A DNA stretch of 64,000 nucleotides from Phlegmacium glaucopus (lineage: Eukaryota; Basidiomycota; Agaricomycetes; Agaricales; Cortinariaceae): the NCBI GenBank assembly GCA_015039465.1, contig MU130299.1, forward strand, positions 439,983 to 503,982, read 5' to 3'. Below the pieces are notes generated by a model. That model searched no databases. It saw nothing but the letters and a program-made list of their open reading frames with translations, and had not been told where the DNA came from. Shown piece after piece: positions 1-12,099 of this stretch. The stretch's first letter is position 1; each line of letters begins with the position of its first letter. The position numbers were made by a program, and so were the translations under genes.

Positions 1-93
1 TCAAGAAACCCATTCAATAATAGAGAAGAACCTAATCCTATTTGGAGACCATTCTTCCCAGATTTAAATCCAACCCTGAAACCAGACAAAACC

Positions 94-989
94 ATGATGG
101 CATCTATTGCCAATAACTTGAAAGAGTTGAACATCAACAGACTGACACCCTTTGATGGTGATAGACAAAAAGTCAAAATGTTTCTTCAAGAGCATAACAT
201 TTATCTCACTGTAAACAACAAACTCTACAACACTGGTGAATTGAGAATCACTTTCATACTTTCCTATATGAATGACAAAGAAGCCAATCAATGGAAAGAA
301 ATGTGGCTTGATAGTATCACTGACACTACCTCAGGCAAAATCATTCTTCCCACTTTTGATGTCTTCATCACAATCATGAAAGACCAATTCAAAGAATCAA
401 ACCAAACCCAAGACAAACTGACCCTCCTGAAACAAGGAAAGAAGTCAACAGAAGAACAGAATTCACCCTCCTTGCAGTGCAAGCTGGGTTAGCCAAAAAA
501 ATGAGCTCTGACAATATTCACTTGATTCAGATGTATCAAAAAATTCTGAATCCATCTCTTGCAAGAAAGATCTTATTAGCTAACAACATTCCAACCACAA
601 TCAAAGGCTGGAAAGACAGAGCCATTCAATACAACTCACAATATAGGATTGCAATATCTATTTTATCATCAGAACCATTGACAAGGAGAAATAACCAGTA
701 CAGAGAAGAGAAACCAAAGTATGAAGGACAGAACTGGTCCTCTTGCCGAAATAACCCAGATGCAATGGACATTAATGCTATGACATATGAAAAAAAGGAG
801 AGTTTATGTGCAAAGGCCTGTGCTTCAAATGCAAGAAGCCAGGACACATTTAATGAGATTGCAAAGAGAAGAGAGGAGGATACCAAGGAAATCAAACCAG
901 AGTTCCTCATACAACAACCAAAACCAGAATCAATAGAAGAAAATGATGCCCAAAGACATTCATCTTCTGATCCAAGGACTTGGACATGA
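94..989 (+). pseudogene. Retrotransposon gag, frameshifted
   Basis: A gag-type capsid reading frame starts at the ATG at 94 (MMASIANNLKELN...) and reads to 492. The homologous continuation is in another frame from about 477 to 989 (QAGLAKKMSSDNIHLIQMYQ), so the gene carries a frameshift near 480. The end of the second part has a degraded cysteine segment (SLCAKACASNARSQD) where a CCHC knuckle is expected. The segment with NQWKEMW and later YQKILNPSLARKILL resembles the gag domain of basidiomycete LTR elements. It would have formed the virus-like particle coat of the retroelement; it is not functional as read. Confidence 0.6.
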
Positions 990-1120
990 AGAACAAGAGA
1001 AGCTTGCTAACCTTCAACTTGGTCTTACTGAAGATGAGAAGATAGTCAAAACTGGTGATGAGGATTTTTAAAGCAGAGATCTGAATTGATGTCAGTTTCT
1101 CCCACACTATCTATATCAAA

Positions 1121-1615
1121 TTGTTTATTACCTCATTTGAAGATCCATTTAATGAAATTCCCATTTCTTTAACGAGCAAAACACAAGAAGGACTAGAAAT
1201 CACCAAACAAGCCTTTATAGACTCTGGAGCAGACAGAAAATTCATCAACCAAAACTTCATGAGAACACAAAAATTTATGATCAAATCCTTCATCAAAGTT
1301 TTTAACATTGATGGTGCTCCCAACAAATGAGGCATGATCAAACATTATGTAAACCTCAAGATCAATGTATTTGGACAAAAGAAGATGAATTGACTTCTGA
1401 TTACTGAATTAGGGAAACACAAAATAATTCTTGGAGCAACCTGGCTCAAAGAAAATAATCCTGAAATTGACTGGAAAAACAAAACCCTTACTTGGAGCAA
1501 CCTGGCTCAAAGAAAATAATCCTGAAATTGACTGGAAAAACAAAACCCTTACTTGGCGAGAATCTGAACAGAAGAAACACAAACTGCTGAAACCAATTAT
1601 CAAGACACTGTAAGG
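1121..1615 (+). pseudogene. Retroelement aspartic protease remnant
   Basis: The frame 1121-1330 contains AFIDSGADRKFINQNFM; the D-S-G-A motif followed by a hydrophobic F-I is the active-site loop of retropepsin-type proteases. Further on, LGATWLKENNPEIDWKNKTL matches the conserved C-terminal part of such proteases (G-x-x-W-L...N-P-x-I-D-W). The two parts are separated by a TGA near 1328 and by frame changes, and the second part is duplicated (1430-1551). It would have cleaved Gag-Pol; it is now non-functional. Confidence 0.6.
1430..1551 (+). repeat. Perfect 61-bp tandem duplication
   Basis: Positions 1430-1490 and 1491-1551 are identical 61-bp copies beginning CTTGGAGCAACC. The copy lies in the protease C-terminal segment; since 61 is not a multiple of three, the duplication itself shifts the frame. 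Confidence 0.95.
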
Positions 1616-1823
1616 GGACACTCCATTTTACCTACACTGCCTGATTGGGATTTACTTCTTGACCAACACCCATCTAGAACCAATTGAGTGTGGGGACCTA
1701 AGTCTCCCATTAGTGTTGCTGATGGCTTGAGCTGCCTTTTTTCTATCTTGCTAAATAAATTTTGTAAAATCACCAAAATATTTGAGTAGCTAGATTACCT
1801 CAGGAGCCAGAGGGGGGGTCTTC

Positions 1824-2375
1824 TGCCAGCATTAAGCAATAGGAGCTGAATTTCCCACACTATTTGATCAGCTCTGAAGTGACCCAGCTCCTTCATTGTC
1901 CTAATTTTGGAGCTGAAAGGAAATGGAATAGAAGTGGAATCCCAAGGGACTTAGAGGGAGAACAAGATAGGGAAGCTAAGTTGATATTCAAAACTAAGGA
2001 AAAACATACAAGTCTGAGTACTTAAATATTATCAAAGAATAACATCAAAATGTAAAAGATAAAAATAAGGTACTGTGCTCTGCTCCTGGAAAGTCCTTCA
2101 TTCTTGGGTGAATAATCCAGCTATGGGTTGCTGGCTGATAATGGAAAAGTGCTGACAGAGATAATGATAAGATAAGATGTTGATAAGGTGATGATGAAGA
2201 TGAGCTTGGAGTAATAGTGGAGGGGCTGGAATAATATGGAAAAAACCTTTGGACCTGAAGGTAGGAGGAGTAATTCTGAAGGTAAGAGAAGTACAGTTAC
2301 AGAGTTAGAGCTAGTTGTTCCAAACATGGTTCCATTGGAACTGGTGACAGAACAACTTGTGACTGAATCATAACA
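1824..2375 (+). repeat. Degenerate LTR of the TGTTA...TAACA family
   Basis: The block starts TGCCAGCATTAAG just after a G-rich tract and ends ...ATCATAACA. It aligns by eye along its whole length with the solo LTRs at 27923, 41888 and 44775: shared landmarks are CCCAGCTCCT, GACTTAGAGG, TTGATATTC, AAACATACAAG, TCTGCTCCTGGAAA and CATTCTTGGGTGAATAATCCA. It is much more diverged than those three. Confidence 0.65.
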
Positions 2376-2925
2376 CTCTGACTCTAGACAGTTATTCTAA
2401 GAATTGTTTGTGTGATAAAATGAGCTCTAAAGAGTGTTGAAGTATCACTTTGATATTGTCTTATAGAGTTTGATGAAGCTCAAGTAGAAAAGTGGTAATA
2501 TTCTCAAGAACTAGCTAAAGAATATTGGTAATATAGTAAGTGAGGTAAGATGAAAAGCACATGTAAAAGACAAGGTAAACATGTGTATGAAAAGAATGAG
2601 GATGAAGCATGTATGTGAAACAATGAAATAAGAACAGTAAACATGTGTAACGGAAATGAAAGGTGCGTGTACTAGTGTTGGTGGAGTTTGAGGAAAGAAA
2701 AATATTCATAACAGCATGGGTGTGTAAAAATAACAAGAATAGATGTTGATGGGTGACCACAGTCAGGGACATCATCAGCAGAGGGACTACTACTACTACA
2801 ATGAAGGGAAGAGAGTGGGTGCAGGCTGAAGGATGTTATGAACAGCTGGTATGCTCATTGGACCCCCTTATTCATTTTCTCCCTTACCCTTCCCCTTTTC
2901 CCTTATCCTTTCCCCTTTGCCCTTA
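2376..2925. other. No gene recognised
   Basis: This is AT-rich spacer. Towards its right end is a pyrimidine-rich tract on the plus strand (about 2860-2925) that forms the left flank of the LINE insertion. No coding signal was seen. Confidence 0.6.
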
Positions 2926-4076
2926 CCTGTACTATAGTTTTTTTTTAATTCCATTTAAGTCCTGTGGGGCCATGCCCTATGTCGGACTGCTACTTTACTG
3001 CTTTACTCTGTCTATGTACTAATGTATATTGGCTGGTGTCTATCCGTGTGAACGAGTGGTGGCCTTCTGAGAAGATGCGCGAAGATATAATTATGGTGGA
3101 GCGGAGTATGGTAGAGACGGGCGGTAGGAGCCCCTTAATTGGTGTCTGTATGCAGATCTAGCTTCCCATGCGTGTCCTCGAAACGCTTTGTTGCATTGAT
3201 GTATCTGAAAATAGCTGTGAGGTTCTTGGAATCTCCCAAAATACCCATATCCAGTTCTCTTGCTGCTTTAAGATTGCGTCTGAGTCTATTTCTGGGGCCG
3301 GCATACTTGGTGCATAAGAGAAGGTAGTGCATCGTCGTTTCTGGTTCCAGCTTGCACTGTTGGCACATCGGAGACTCGGCTCTTTTGAATCTATGAAGGT
3401 ATGCCTGAAGTGGGACGTGTTGAGTACGGAGTTGTGTAAGAATGCTGGTGTGTCTTTTCGCGTATCTGGCGGTCATGTTTCTGTATTTGCTGGAAGGCAT
3501 CGACGGGTCTATAGCCATGGCTTTGGTGTACCTGGGACTCTCCCGAAAGGTTTTCTTCCACTGTCGCATCTCTCTCCCCTTGAGCCACTGTTTGTGTGCG
3601 CTTTTGCTTGTGGGCAGGGGCCTCCTGAGTATCCCGAAACTGCAGTTCTTGTTGTTCTCTATTCCTTCCGATGCTAATTTGGCCTCCTTATCCACTTCTT
3701 CATTGCCAACTAAGCCTACGTGTCCCGGCGTCCACCGGACCAGAAGTCTGAGCCTGGGGAATCTTCGGATAAGGTCCTCTGCTGCCTTGTGTATCTCTTC
3801 CACTATGTGGGCGGCTGGCCCACTTTCTCGGAGGTCTAGTCTTTGGATAGCTGCTTGGCTGTCCACTCCCAACACCGCCTGTCGCCTGTTCAGATCTGTG
3901 CTCCTTCCGAGTTGGTGTAAAAGGTGGAGTCCTAGGAGTTGCCCCACACATTCTGCTTCAAAAACTGTATGTTTGTTGCTACTGCCCAGATGGTATCTCG
4001 CTACTTTCTTTGGACAAAACCCGAAGCGCATCGTAGCTGCTGCTCCAATCTTGCCATCCTTCCCTGTACTATAGTT
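2926..4076 (-). mobile_element. 5'-truncated LINE (non-LTR retrotransposon) with 14-bp TSD
   Basis: The 14-mer CCTGTACTATAGTT stands at 2926-2939 and again at 4063-4076. On the minus strand the intervening DNA starts abruptly inside an RNase H domain and ends in a short A-tract (the T-run up to about 2946 on plus), directly against the left repeat. A target-site duplication, an A-tail and 5' truncation are the signature of target-primed reverse transcription. The insert is about 1.1 kb. Confidence 0.85.
3135..4062 (-). pseudogene. LINE polyprotein C-terminus: RNase H and CCHC zinc finger
   Basis: The frame opens outside the element; true LINE coding begins at 4062 (GKDGKIGAAA). RNase H motifs follow in order: D of KDGKIG, E of FEAECVGQL, D of GVDSQAAI, and the D of GNEEVDKEAK after WTPGHVG. 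After the RNase H is a CX2CX8HX4C finger (CQQCKLEPETTMHYLLLC), usual at the C-terminus of Tad/I-type fungal LINEs. The stop is at 3135. The frame is open over about 300 codons, so the insertion is not very old, but endonuclease and reverse transcriptase are missing and the copy cannot move by itself. Confidence 0.8.
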
Positions 4077-4761
4077 GGAATCCCCTTTGCCCATCCTGAC
4101 TCCTTTACTTTCAACCCTACTCATTACAATTCATTCTCAGTTCCTTACCTATTCTCAGACTATGACACATAACCATTGTGACTCATATCTCTAGTATATA
4201 AGAGCCATACCCATAGCTACCTTTCCCTTAATTTAGACCTTCTGTACTACTATGGTCTTAATCTACTAGCTTTCTCAGAATACTCGCCCTCAGTCTTAGT
4301 AAAGGGATAACAACTCTTGCATATAAGGACTCTAGTTATTTGGTCTATATTGCCCAGTACTGAACACAAATATAAGCTTATAGTGACCATAACAAAGAAG
4401 ATGTGGTAAGGATATGATTATAGAGTAAATGAAGGTATACATGTACTAAGCATATCATAGAGGTGGATACAATGAGTATCCCCTGGGCCCTGACACTAGG
4501 TTTAAAATATGAAAAAAATATATAACAAGTTACAGAAATATTTATAGTACATAATTTCCAAAAAAGTAAACAATTATATAAGACAAATGCTGAGATGTTA
4601 AGGATCCCATATAAAATTAAGTCATGCATCAAGCATGATACTAAAACAATGACCAAAATAAAAAGAAATTTCAGAACATTTAAACTGTCAACATTGCAAC
4701 TATGTTTGAGAGAAAAAATTAGCAATGAAGTAATAACAAGGAATGTAAGGACCATACATAC

Positions 4762-7700
4762 TTGTAAAAGGAGAAGTTCTCCTAATCCATACCCAAGGCA
4801 TATTGCGGATTTGTGATAGCTAATGGATGTTGGGTTACAGAAACAAGGTGGAACCCAGATTCTCTGAGAATTTATAGTGTGGAGTATTGTGTCTTTGCAT
4901 ATGTAGAGGAAAGATGACTCAAGGGAGACATTGATGTGGCCATAAAAATCAGTGTAGATAAAAATACCATCAGGAATTGATGATACAACAGATAGTTGAT
5001 CTTTTTTAGATGGAGGTAGAACAAAAATATGCCCTTTGAGCACTGCCTCACACTCTCCTGTGGTTGTATTCCAGATATGTACAGTGTGATCATCAGATAT
5101 GGACACAACATGCTTTCCATCAGGAGAGAAGACAGCAGATTTGACCCCATTTGAATGTCCTTTAAGTTCAGCCCCACATTCTCCTGTGGCTGTATTCCAG
5201 ATCTGTACAGTGTGATCTGAAGATGCTGAGACAATATGCATATCATCAGGAGAGAAGGCAGCAGAGTTGAGCCAATCTAAATGACCTATGAGCTCTGCCT
5301 CACACTCTCCTGTGGCTGTGTTCCATATCCGTGCAGTGTGATCTGAAGATGTAGAGACAATATGCATCCCATCAAAAGAGAAGACAGCAGAGTTGACCCA
5401 ATCTGAATGTCCTTTGAGCTCTGCCTCACACTCTCCTGTGGCTGTCTTCCAGATCCTTGCAGTGTGATCTGAAGATGCAGACACAATATGCACACCATCT
5501 GGAGAGAAGACAGCAGATTTGACCCGACCCGAATGTCCTTTGAGCACTGCCTCACATTCTCCTGTGGCTGTATTCCAGATTTGTGCAGTGTGATCATCAG
5601 ATGCAGAGACAATATGCATGCCATCAGAAGAGAAAACAGCAGAGTTGACCCATTTTGAATGTCCTTTTAGCTCTGCCTCACACCCTCCTGTGGCTGTATT
5701 CCACATCCTTGCAGTGTGATCCAAAGATGCAGATACAATATGCATACCATTAGGAGAGAAGATAGCAGAGTTGACTGAGGATGAATGTCCTTTAAGCTCT
5801 GCCTCACACTCTCCTGTGCCTGTCTTCCATATCCGTGCAGTGTAATCTAAAGATGCAGACACAATGTGCATACCATCTGGAGAGAAGACAGCAGATCTGA
5901 CCTGATTTGAATGTCCTTTGAGCTCTGCCTCACACTCTCCTGTGGCTGTATTCCAGATCCGTGCAGTGTGATCCCAAGATACAGAGACAATATGCATACC
6001 ATCAGGAGAGAAGACAGCAGAGTTGACCAATTTTGAATGCCCTTTGAGCTCTGCCTCACACTCTCCTGTGGCTGTATTCCATATCCGTGCTGTGTGATCA
6101 GAAGATGCAGAGACAATAAGCATACCATCAGGAGAGAAGACAGCAGAGTTGACTGAGGATGAATGTCCTTTAAGCTCTGCCTCACACTCTCCTGTGGCTG
6201 TATTCCAGATCTGTGCAGTGTGATCCCAAGATGCAGAGACAAGATTCATACCACCAGGAGAGAAGACAACAGATTTGACCCAATTTGAATGTCCTTTGAG
6301 CTCTGCCTCACATTCTCCTGTGGCTGTATTCCATATCCGTCCAGTGCAATCATCAGATGCAGAGACAATATGCATACCATCTGGAGAGAAGGCAACAGAT
6401 CTGACCCGATTTGAATGCCCTTTGAGCTCTGCCTCACACTCTCCTGTGGCTGTATTCCATATTCGTGCAGTGTGATCTAAAGATGCAGATACAATATGCC
6501 TACCATCAGGAGAGAAAACAGCACAGCTGACCCATTTTGAATGTCCTTTGAGCTCTGCCTCACACTCCCCTGTGGCTGTATTCCATATCCGTGCAGTGTG
6601 ATCATTAGATGAAGACACAATATGCATACCATCAGGAGAGAAGACAGCAGAGTTGACACCAGCTGAATGTCTCAGAACTGCTTCAGACCGACTCCATGCT
6701 TTTCTCCTTCCCAGACAGAGTTTCCATGGACAATCCATCCTACTTCCATATGTTTGCCAGATACAAGATTTTTCAGGCAGCCAAGCTAGAGCTGAAGGAC
6801 ATCCTTCCAGACTGCTATTTTTAATGAAGCCAAAACTTTCCTTCAGAAACTGTTTTGCATCAATCACTGTTGTCATCAAGATTGTTTGGAACTATTTTTT
6901 ATTATAAGTGTAATCCATTGGCAGCAACAAGATCACTTACATTTGCCCAATGTTCTAGCTTTTGCAATGAATCCATTGCAGTCTCCAACTTTCCTAAAAT
7001 ACTCAAACAATCCATCCATCGCAGAAGATGTCTTTGAAAGAAATGAATCAATTCAACAGATTCATTGTTGTTGTCTACATAGGTAAAATGAATGGCCCAG
7101 GTACTGCAAGCATATGCAAGAGCTTCAGAAATTTCTTCACATTTCCTCTCTGCCAAGTAATATACCCTTTCTTTCTGTGACCATTCTTTCTCCATCAAGG
7201 ACAGACACTGAAGTGCCAGATATTTATGTGAAGCACAAGGGTCAAGATGGTGCTTTGAGGAAAAAAAATGATTACTGATGAAATTATTGAAGGAAGAATG
7301 GAATACTGAGATCTGCTTAGTATATGATGGGATATATATCAATGAATGAAGGGAAGAAAGGACTGCATCAACTTGTTCAATGGGTATTTGCATCAAAATA
7401 CTGATGGCAGTCATAGAAAGAGGATTATAGACATATACAACAGCTGTCAGAACCATGTCTATATCTAATGCCTCCCCAATATTTGCAGAGTCATAAGCAG
7501 TATCCAAAATTCTTTCATAAAGAACATGTAGTGGTTGGGTTAAACCAGATGTTGTTTCCAATCCAAACTTGACCACATCTGAGAGACGTCTAGGCATGCT
7601 AGAGCTATGTCTCTGAGCAATGTATTTGCAGACAGTTGCTGCATAAATGAACAAAGTGCCAGACATCTTGACAAGGCTTTCAACCTCAGCCTGAGGTGGC

Positions 7701-9190
7701 CAATTATGTCTATTGTATTTAACTTTCCCACCCAGCAGGCAAGCTTTAATGTAAAGCTCAATATCAGCTTGTACAATCTCCTTTTCAACCTCATGAAGGA
7801 TGAACTTGGAATGATTCAAGGAACCATCAAAAGTCTCCATCACCACTATTTCTGGACGAGTAGTGATGAAAAACTTGACTGGAAGGGATTGACTGTGCTT
7901 TAATATCACAGAAAGTAACTCAGCCACAAGGGACTGATCAGAGCACTCATCCAGAGCATCAAGAACAATCACTGGGATAACAACAACTTCTCTGCTATCC
8001 TTGTATGCAGCAGTGAGTGGTCTCACAATGAAATTCAGGAATTGTTTGGTAACCCTCCAAGATTTGCAGTCAGAATTGGCTTCCACTACATCCAGGATTA
8101 GTTGGGACAGAGAGGGAAGATACCCACTGGCAGCCAACTGAAGACAGATGGTGGGGATGATGCAACGAACATCACTGGTATCAACCCGAAGATGAGAAGA
8201 GAAGAAAGTACCACCAAGGGATTCCCTTTCTTCAAGGATTTGACTGAATGAGTAAGCAATTGTTGTTTTACCAGTTCCAGCCATCCCGTTGAGCCAGTAT
8301 ACCTTGGGGGCTGTATTATCACTTGCCCACACTTGCAGTGTATCAAGGATTGCCTTGCGAGTGTTCTCCGTACATGCATTTCGTGGAGCAGGAGATGCTG
8401 CGTCGTATTCTGCAAACTCAGCACGAGGTAAGAGATTATCACGTAGTGCAGCCTTAAACTAAGTTTTAGGGATGATTGTTCCAGTCCGAAGATTAAACCA
8501 CTCACCATGATTCGACACCTAGATTGTTCGTTTCCATCAGAACCGGATGGCGCATGCAAGTTAATCTAACACGATAATAGAACTGTCAGTATACAGATTG
8601 GTTTCGCGCAAATGGAATGATGCTTACAGTGTTGGCCATGTTGATTGTCGGGTAATGCAGGGTCACATCGTGAGCACCTTGGAAGACGGTCATTGGACTA
8701 TGGGTGTTTTGACTTATGCCCTAAATGAGCGTTGATTACTGATGACGGTCGTGAGGGCAAACATAGACGCTGACCGTGGGTGGAGTTTCTGGTGCTGAGC
8801 TTCTAACAGAACTGGGTTGCCCGTGCACAGCAGGTATCGATGCAGAAACGGGTACGTAATTGGGAGGGGGAACTGTGGATGTTTCCTTACTCGCAACCAC
8901 TGCAGGAACAGGCGCGTGATCGACGCCGACCACAGGGACCGTATTGAGTGGTAAATTACTTGAAAATACGAGGATGTTAAGTAATAATCAATAAATTGCT
9001 GACGACATTTAGTTACTCACCTCGTTCCTGCTGCATCTGTTGTTACCGTATGATTATCAGAGCTTGAACCCACGTCGATGGACGATTGTTTAGGCGGGCG
9101 CGACAGATCAAAAAGAGACGTTAATTTCTCCTTGACAGACCGAGCAGCTTTGTCTATGGGATGTCTCTTAGATGGTCTCTTACTCGACAT
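4762..9190 (-). CDS. NLR-type protein: N-terminal leader, NACHT NTPase, 13 WD40 repeats
   Basis: Fungal NACHT-WD40 proteins act as cytosolic STAND switches; in Podospora, members control allorecognition and cell death. Hand-built exons (minus): 9190-9021, 8958-8775, 8720-8628, 8565-8506, 8458-6941, 6891 to about 4762, all in phase, giving about 1385 residues. Leader: MSSKRPSKRHPIDKAARSVK, then TVFQGAHDVTLHYPTINM, both as in other agaricomycete NLRs. Walker A GMAGTGKTT is near residue 230 and Walker B VIVLDALDEC near 340. The WD40 array is at 5035-6672. The intron at 6940-6892 (GTAAGT) joins NACHT to WD40. The exon 2 donor could be 8774 or 8762. The frame stays open to 4378, but a GTATGT donor at 4761 follows the conserved end (GELLLLQ), and the hydrophobic tail beyond overlaps a dispersed repeat, so I exclude it. 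The last exon is unknown. Confidence 0.85.
5035..6672 (-). repeat. 13 tandem WD40 units of exactly 126 bp
   Basis: Thirteen 42-residue units follow each other without length change. A typical unit reads GHSxxVxSAVFSPDGMHIVS, then xSxDHTARIWNTATGECEAE and LK. The first unit starts RHSAGVNSA (6672); a degenerate 14th start (GHIFVLPPS) follows at 5034. Variation is concentrated at two residues after GHS (AG, KW, NR, NW, SS, KL, NQ, SS, KW, GR, DW, DW, NG) and at the residue before the D of DHT (N, L, D, W, S...). Such arrays expand and contract by unequal crossing-over. The array casts long open frames in the other minus-strand frames, which are not genes. Confidence 0.95.
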
Positions 9191-10163
9191 GATGATGATA
9201 GTCAAGAGTGCTAGTATAGTGGAGTCACCGAGGCTGTACGAGGCTGTACGTCGCTTTTCCCACACATTTTAGAGATATTTCAGGATAATATATAGATATT
9301 ATAGAGGGTTTGTTCCTGTTAGTTGTTTTCAACGTTACTCCATTATTACCGATAGGTGTTGTCTTAAATCATATGTACTTGGTGTTCTTCACAGTGCGGC
9401 CTTGGTTGCAATCTGAATATGAATGATCCGGTGTCCAGTATCGGTGACACCGAGACCTCATAGAACGGCGAACGGAGATTCTAAAAATTGACCAGGGGTA
9501 TCCCATGGAAAAAGAAAGCCTTGATCAGAGATTAGAATGAACTGCCTTTGACATACACATCAAAGAAGTTGAACGAACACCTCGACCTCACCTGACTGAA
9601 TTTTGTGCGAAATTCGAAGTTCTACAGTGTACGACCCCTCGATTAAACCGTTGAAGCAAGCCTTAGCCGGTCCATCTGTTTAATATTACTATCTTTAAGC
9701 TTAGGTCTGTTAGCTGGAGTTGGGACTGGAGTTGATCATATACTAATGCACTGATGAGGCCGCGTAGTAAGTATTAGAGCTCACAGGTAAGAGAAGTTGG
9801 AGCTGATGATATAAAATGTATTGTCGGCTTTGACTCTCAAATCGCTCTGACTCTCGGCTAAAAATTCCTTGAAAATTCCTCATTTCAGCAAATTTATGTA
9901 GCAAAATTGCTCGGAATTGTAGGTAGCATACTGTAGCATATTTATTTATTTAACTTTTTAGTGATTCAGATGCAGCTGAACGCGAGGTCAACATATAACC
10001 CATCTAAATTCAGCCTGTTACATAAGTACTCAAGTACTCACCGCCAGTGTGACTGAACTTTGGGATTATTTCAAGGCTGAGAAATACAATATATAGCAGC
10101 TATAATATTACTATGTATAAAGTACAATATGCATTCGAAAGCAACCACCCATCTTTCAACCGG
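9191..10163. other. Intergenic, presumed NLR promoter side
   Basis: No gene was recognised. A 10-bp tandem doublet (AGGCTGTACG twice) lies at about 9231-9250, some 40-60 bp upstream of the NLR start. The remainder is AT-rich spacer up to the stop of the minus-strand gene at 10164. Confidence 0.5.
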
Positions 10164-12099
10164 TCAATCATACTTCTTCATAGTCTCCTCTAGGGCATCC
10201 ATATCAAAGGACATGTCCCCAAAGGAAGAATCAGTATCCCCATCTAGCGGTTCCGGGACGACGACCGAGCCTTGTGGCTGTTGCGCCATCCCCCGGTTGG
10301 ATATCTTTGACTTGGAGTAGCCGGACGAATTTGAGGTATGGGAATATGAAGGAGCGGAAGATGTGGCGGGAGGCGTAGATCGAAATGAAGTCGAAGAATC
10401 TGAAGATGAGGACGAGGACCGTAAAGCCATTGAGGTATTGGCAGTAGAGTTAAATCCATGGTTGTCAATGGATACTTCTGATAAATTTCGTGATGAAATT
10501 TTCCTGCTGGTAGCAGTCGCGCTATCAGACTCGACAACTATAATATTAGCGTTTGCCTTGAGTTGCGAGAGACTATGCGTTTGGGTTTGCGCTTGAGGTT
10601 GAGATAAACTCAAAAGCGGGGATTTAAATCCTTTCTGACGTCGCGGAAGTTGGCTGCTAGTCAGGGAAGTAGAAAGCTCTTGTTGGACGTTCGAAGATGA
10701 GGATGTACGTGAAGGAAAGGTATGATTACGACGCATGCCTAGAGGTGGAGGTCGAGAGGAAGGTGTGCTGCTGAACATTGGCGTAAATGACGAGGGAGGG
10801 GGCTTTAAATCTGGGCCTTCCGCCACTGGTATTGGTGCGGGATGATCTTGGAGTTGCACTTGAGGTACGGGCGCGGACGTCGCTACAGAGGATGAAGAAA
10901 CTCTAGTAGTAGCAGGTTTATGATATAGAAGAGGATGTAATTTAGGTATAGCATTGGGTTTTCGTTGTTTGATGGAATGATTTGTCGGAGGTTGCCGTGG
11001 GGGAGGATATGAAGTTTGTGGTTGGTTCATCGAATTAGAATGTCGAGAAACGGCCAACGGTGTCAATGTTGATGTCGATTGTGCATTTGAGTGCTGGTGT
11101 GGAGAGTCTGCTGCTGGTTGACGCTGTTTATCAAAGGAGTCACAGGCAATTGGCGGAGGAGGCATCTCTATTTGTGAACGCGTTCTCGCGAAGGGTCGTG
11201 TATCTGGATGACCATGATTGGAATACGACGATACGGTCGGGCGTGAAGCGCACTCCATGTCCATATCGTCCCTCTCGTCCACATCCATGAAGCTCGCATC
11301 CTTCGATGAAAGACTTCTGAGATCCGATCGAGGAGCCATATCAGGCAAACTGCTGTGGGCCTGGAGGCCACGTCCTCTCACTTCTGAATTTAAACCTTCA
11401 TCCTCAGACGTGGTTCTTCCTTTCCCATTACCCACATCCCAAGTCAGAGTGTCAGAAGTACGTAGCTCGTCAACCCTTCCCTTCTTGACCGTTCCACGGG
11501 TGGCTTTCCCAGCTTGAAATTCTGATGCACCTCCGAGGCTAATACCTCTGGTACGCTTCTTGGCTCGCGGACGGACGCCGGCGTTTTCATCTAGACGAGC
11601 GGATACGCCTTTCATTATGTCCAAAAATTGCATAGGGTTGGCCTTATTGAACAAGGGAATTGAGATATCTAGGTTGGTGATGTCTGGATCAGGTGCTCGT
11701 GTCTCTGACAGACGAGGGCGGGAATGAGGCCGAGAAGATGAGGCCAGCTTTGACGAAGAAGGTCGAGAATGGGAAGAGAGCAAGGATGAATTGCTTGCAG
11801 TGCCACGATGGTCGGTTGAATGAAGGTTGGAGAGCTGGTCAGACGAAGAGACTCTCTGCCATCCTGAAACAAAAAAATAAGTTAACGATACAGGTTAAGA
11901 TGAAACTGAACATTGCTCACACACCTGAGATTCGTGGCGCCTCCTGTGCAGTTTCGTTCCTGATTAGTTGGTTCAACGCTGAGCATGCCGTCTGTGAGCC
12001 TTGCCACTTGACATGGTCCGTCCATTTATCAGAGTTGTATGAAAGAACGTTTGGGGTATCGATATGATCCTGATCCATTGGGATACCAGGTAAGTCCAT
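10164..12099 (-). CDS. Ser/Pro-rich, largely disordered protein of unknown function
   Basis: Two exons: 12099-11925 and 11863-10164, joined by a 61-bp intron (donor GTGTGT, acceptor TTTCAG, phase 1), giving about 624 residues. The ATG at 12099 opens MDLPGIPMDQDHIDTPN. Two stretches look ordered: the first exon (SDKWTDHVKWQGSQTACSAL) and a segment with IPLFNKANPMQFLDIMKGVS. A basic patch (RPRAKKRTRG) could be a nuclear signal. The long middle is Ser, Pro, Gln and Thr rich. The end is acidic and helical (SFGDMSFDMDALEETMKKYD), which looks like a short interaction motif. I do not recognise the family. That it is a real gene rests on the 566-codon second exon and the in-phase first exon. Confidence 0.75.

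Larger units (their letters stand above)
1..2375 (+). mobile_element. Internally deleted, Ty3-like LTR retroelement remnant (3' part)
   Basis: Reading left to right there is a broken gag (94-989), a protease-like segment (1121-1615), a G-rich tract (about 1809-1819) and then an LTR-like block (1824-2375). No reverse transcriptase, RNase H or integrase lies between the protease and the LTR, so the element looks internally deleted. The 5' LTR would be left of the window. Assignment to Ty3/gypsy rests on gag style and the gag-protease order, which is inference. The LTR is a diverged member of a family whose solo copies lie at 27923, 41888 and 44775. Confidence 0.6.

Noticed and set aside
4872..6659. 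Several minus-strand open frames of 60-130 codons alternate to the NLR frame
   Set aside because: They repeat every 126 bp and are out-of-frame readings of the WD40 array.
5035..6672. CRISPR-like or satellite array
   Set aside because: Regular 126-bp units encode in-frame WD40 repeats; there are no spacers.
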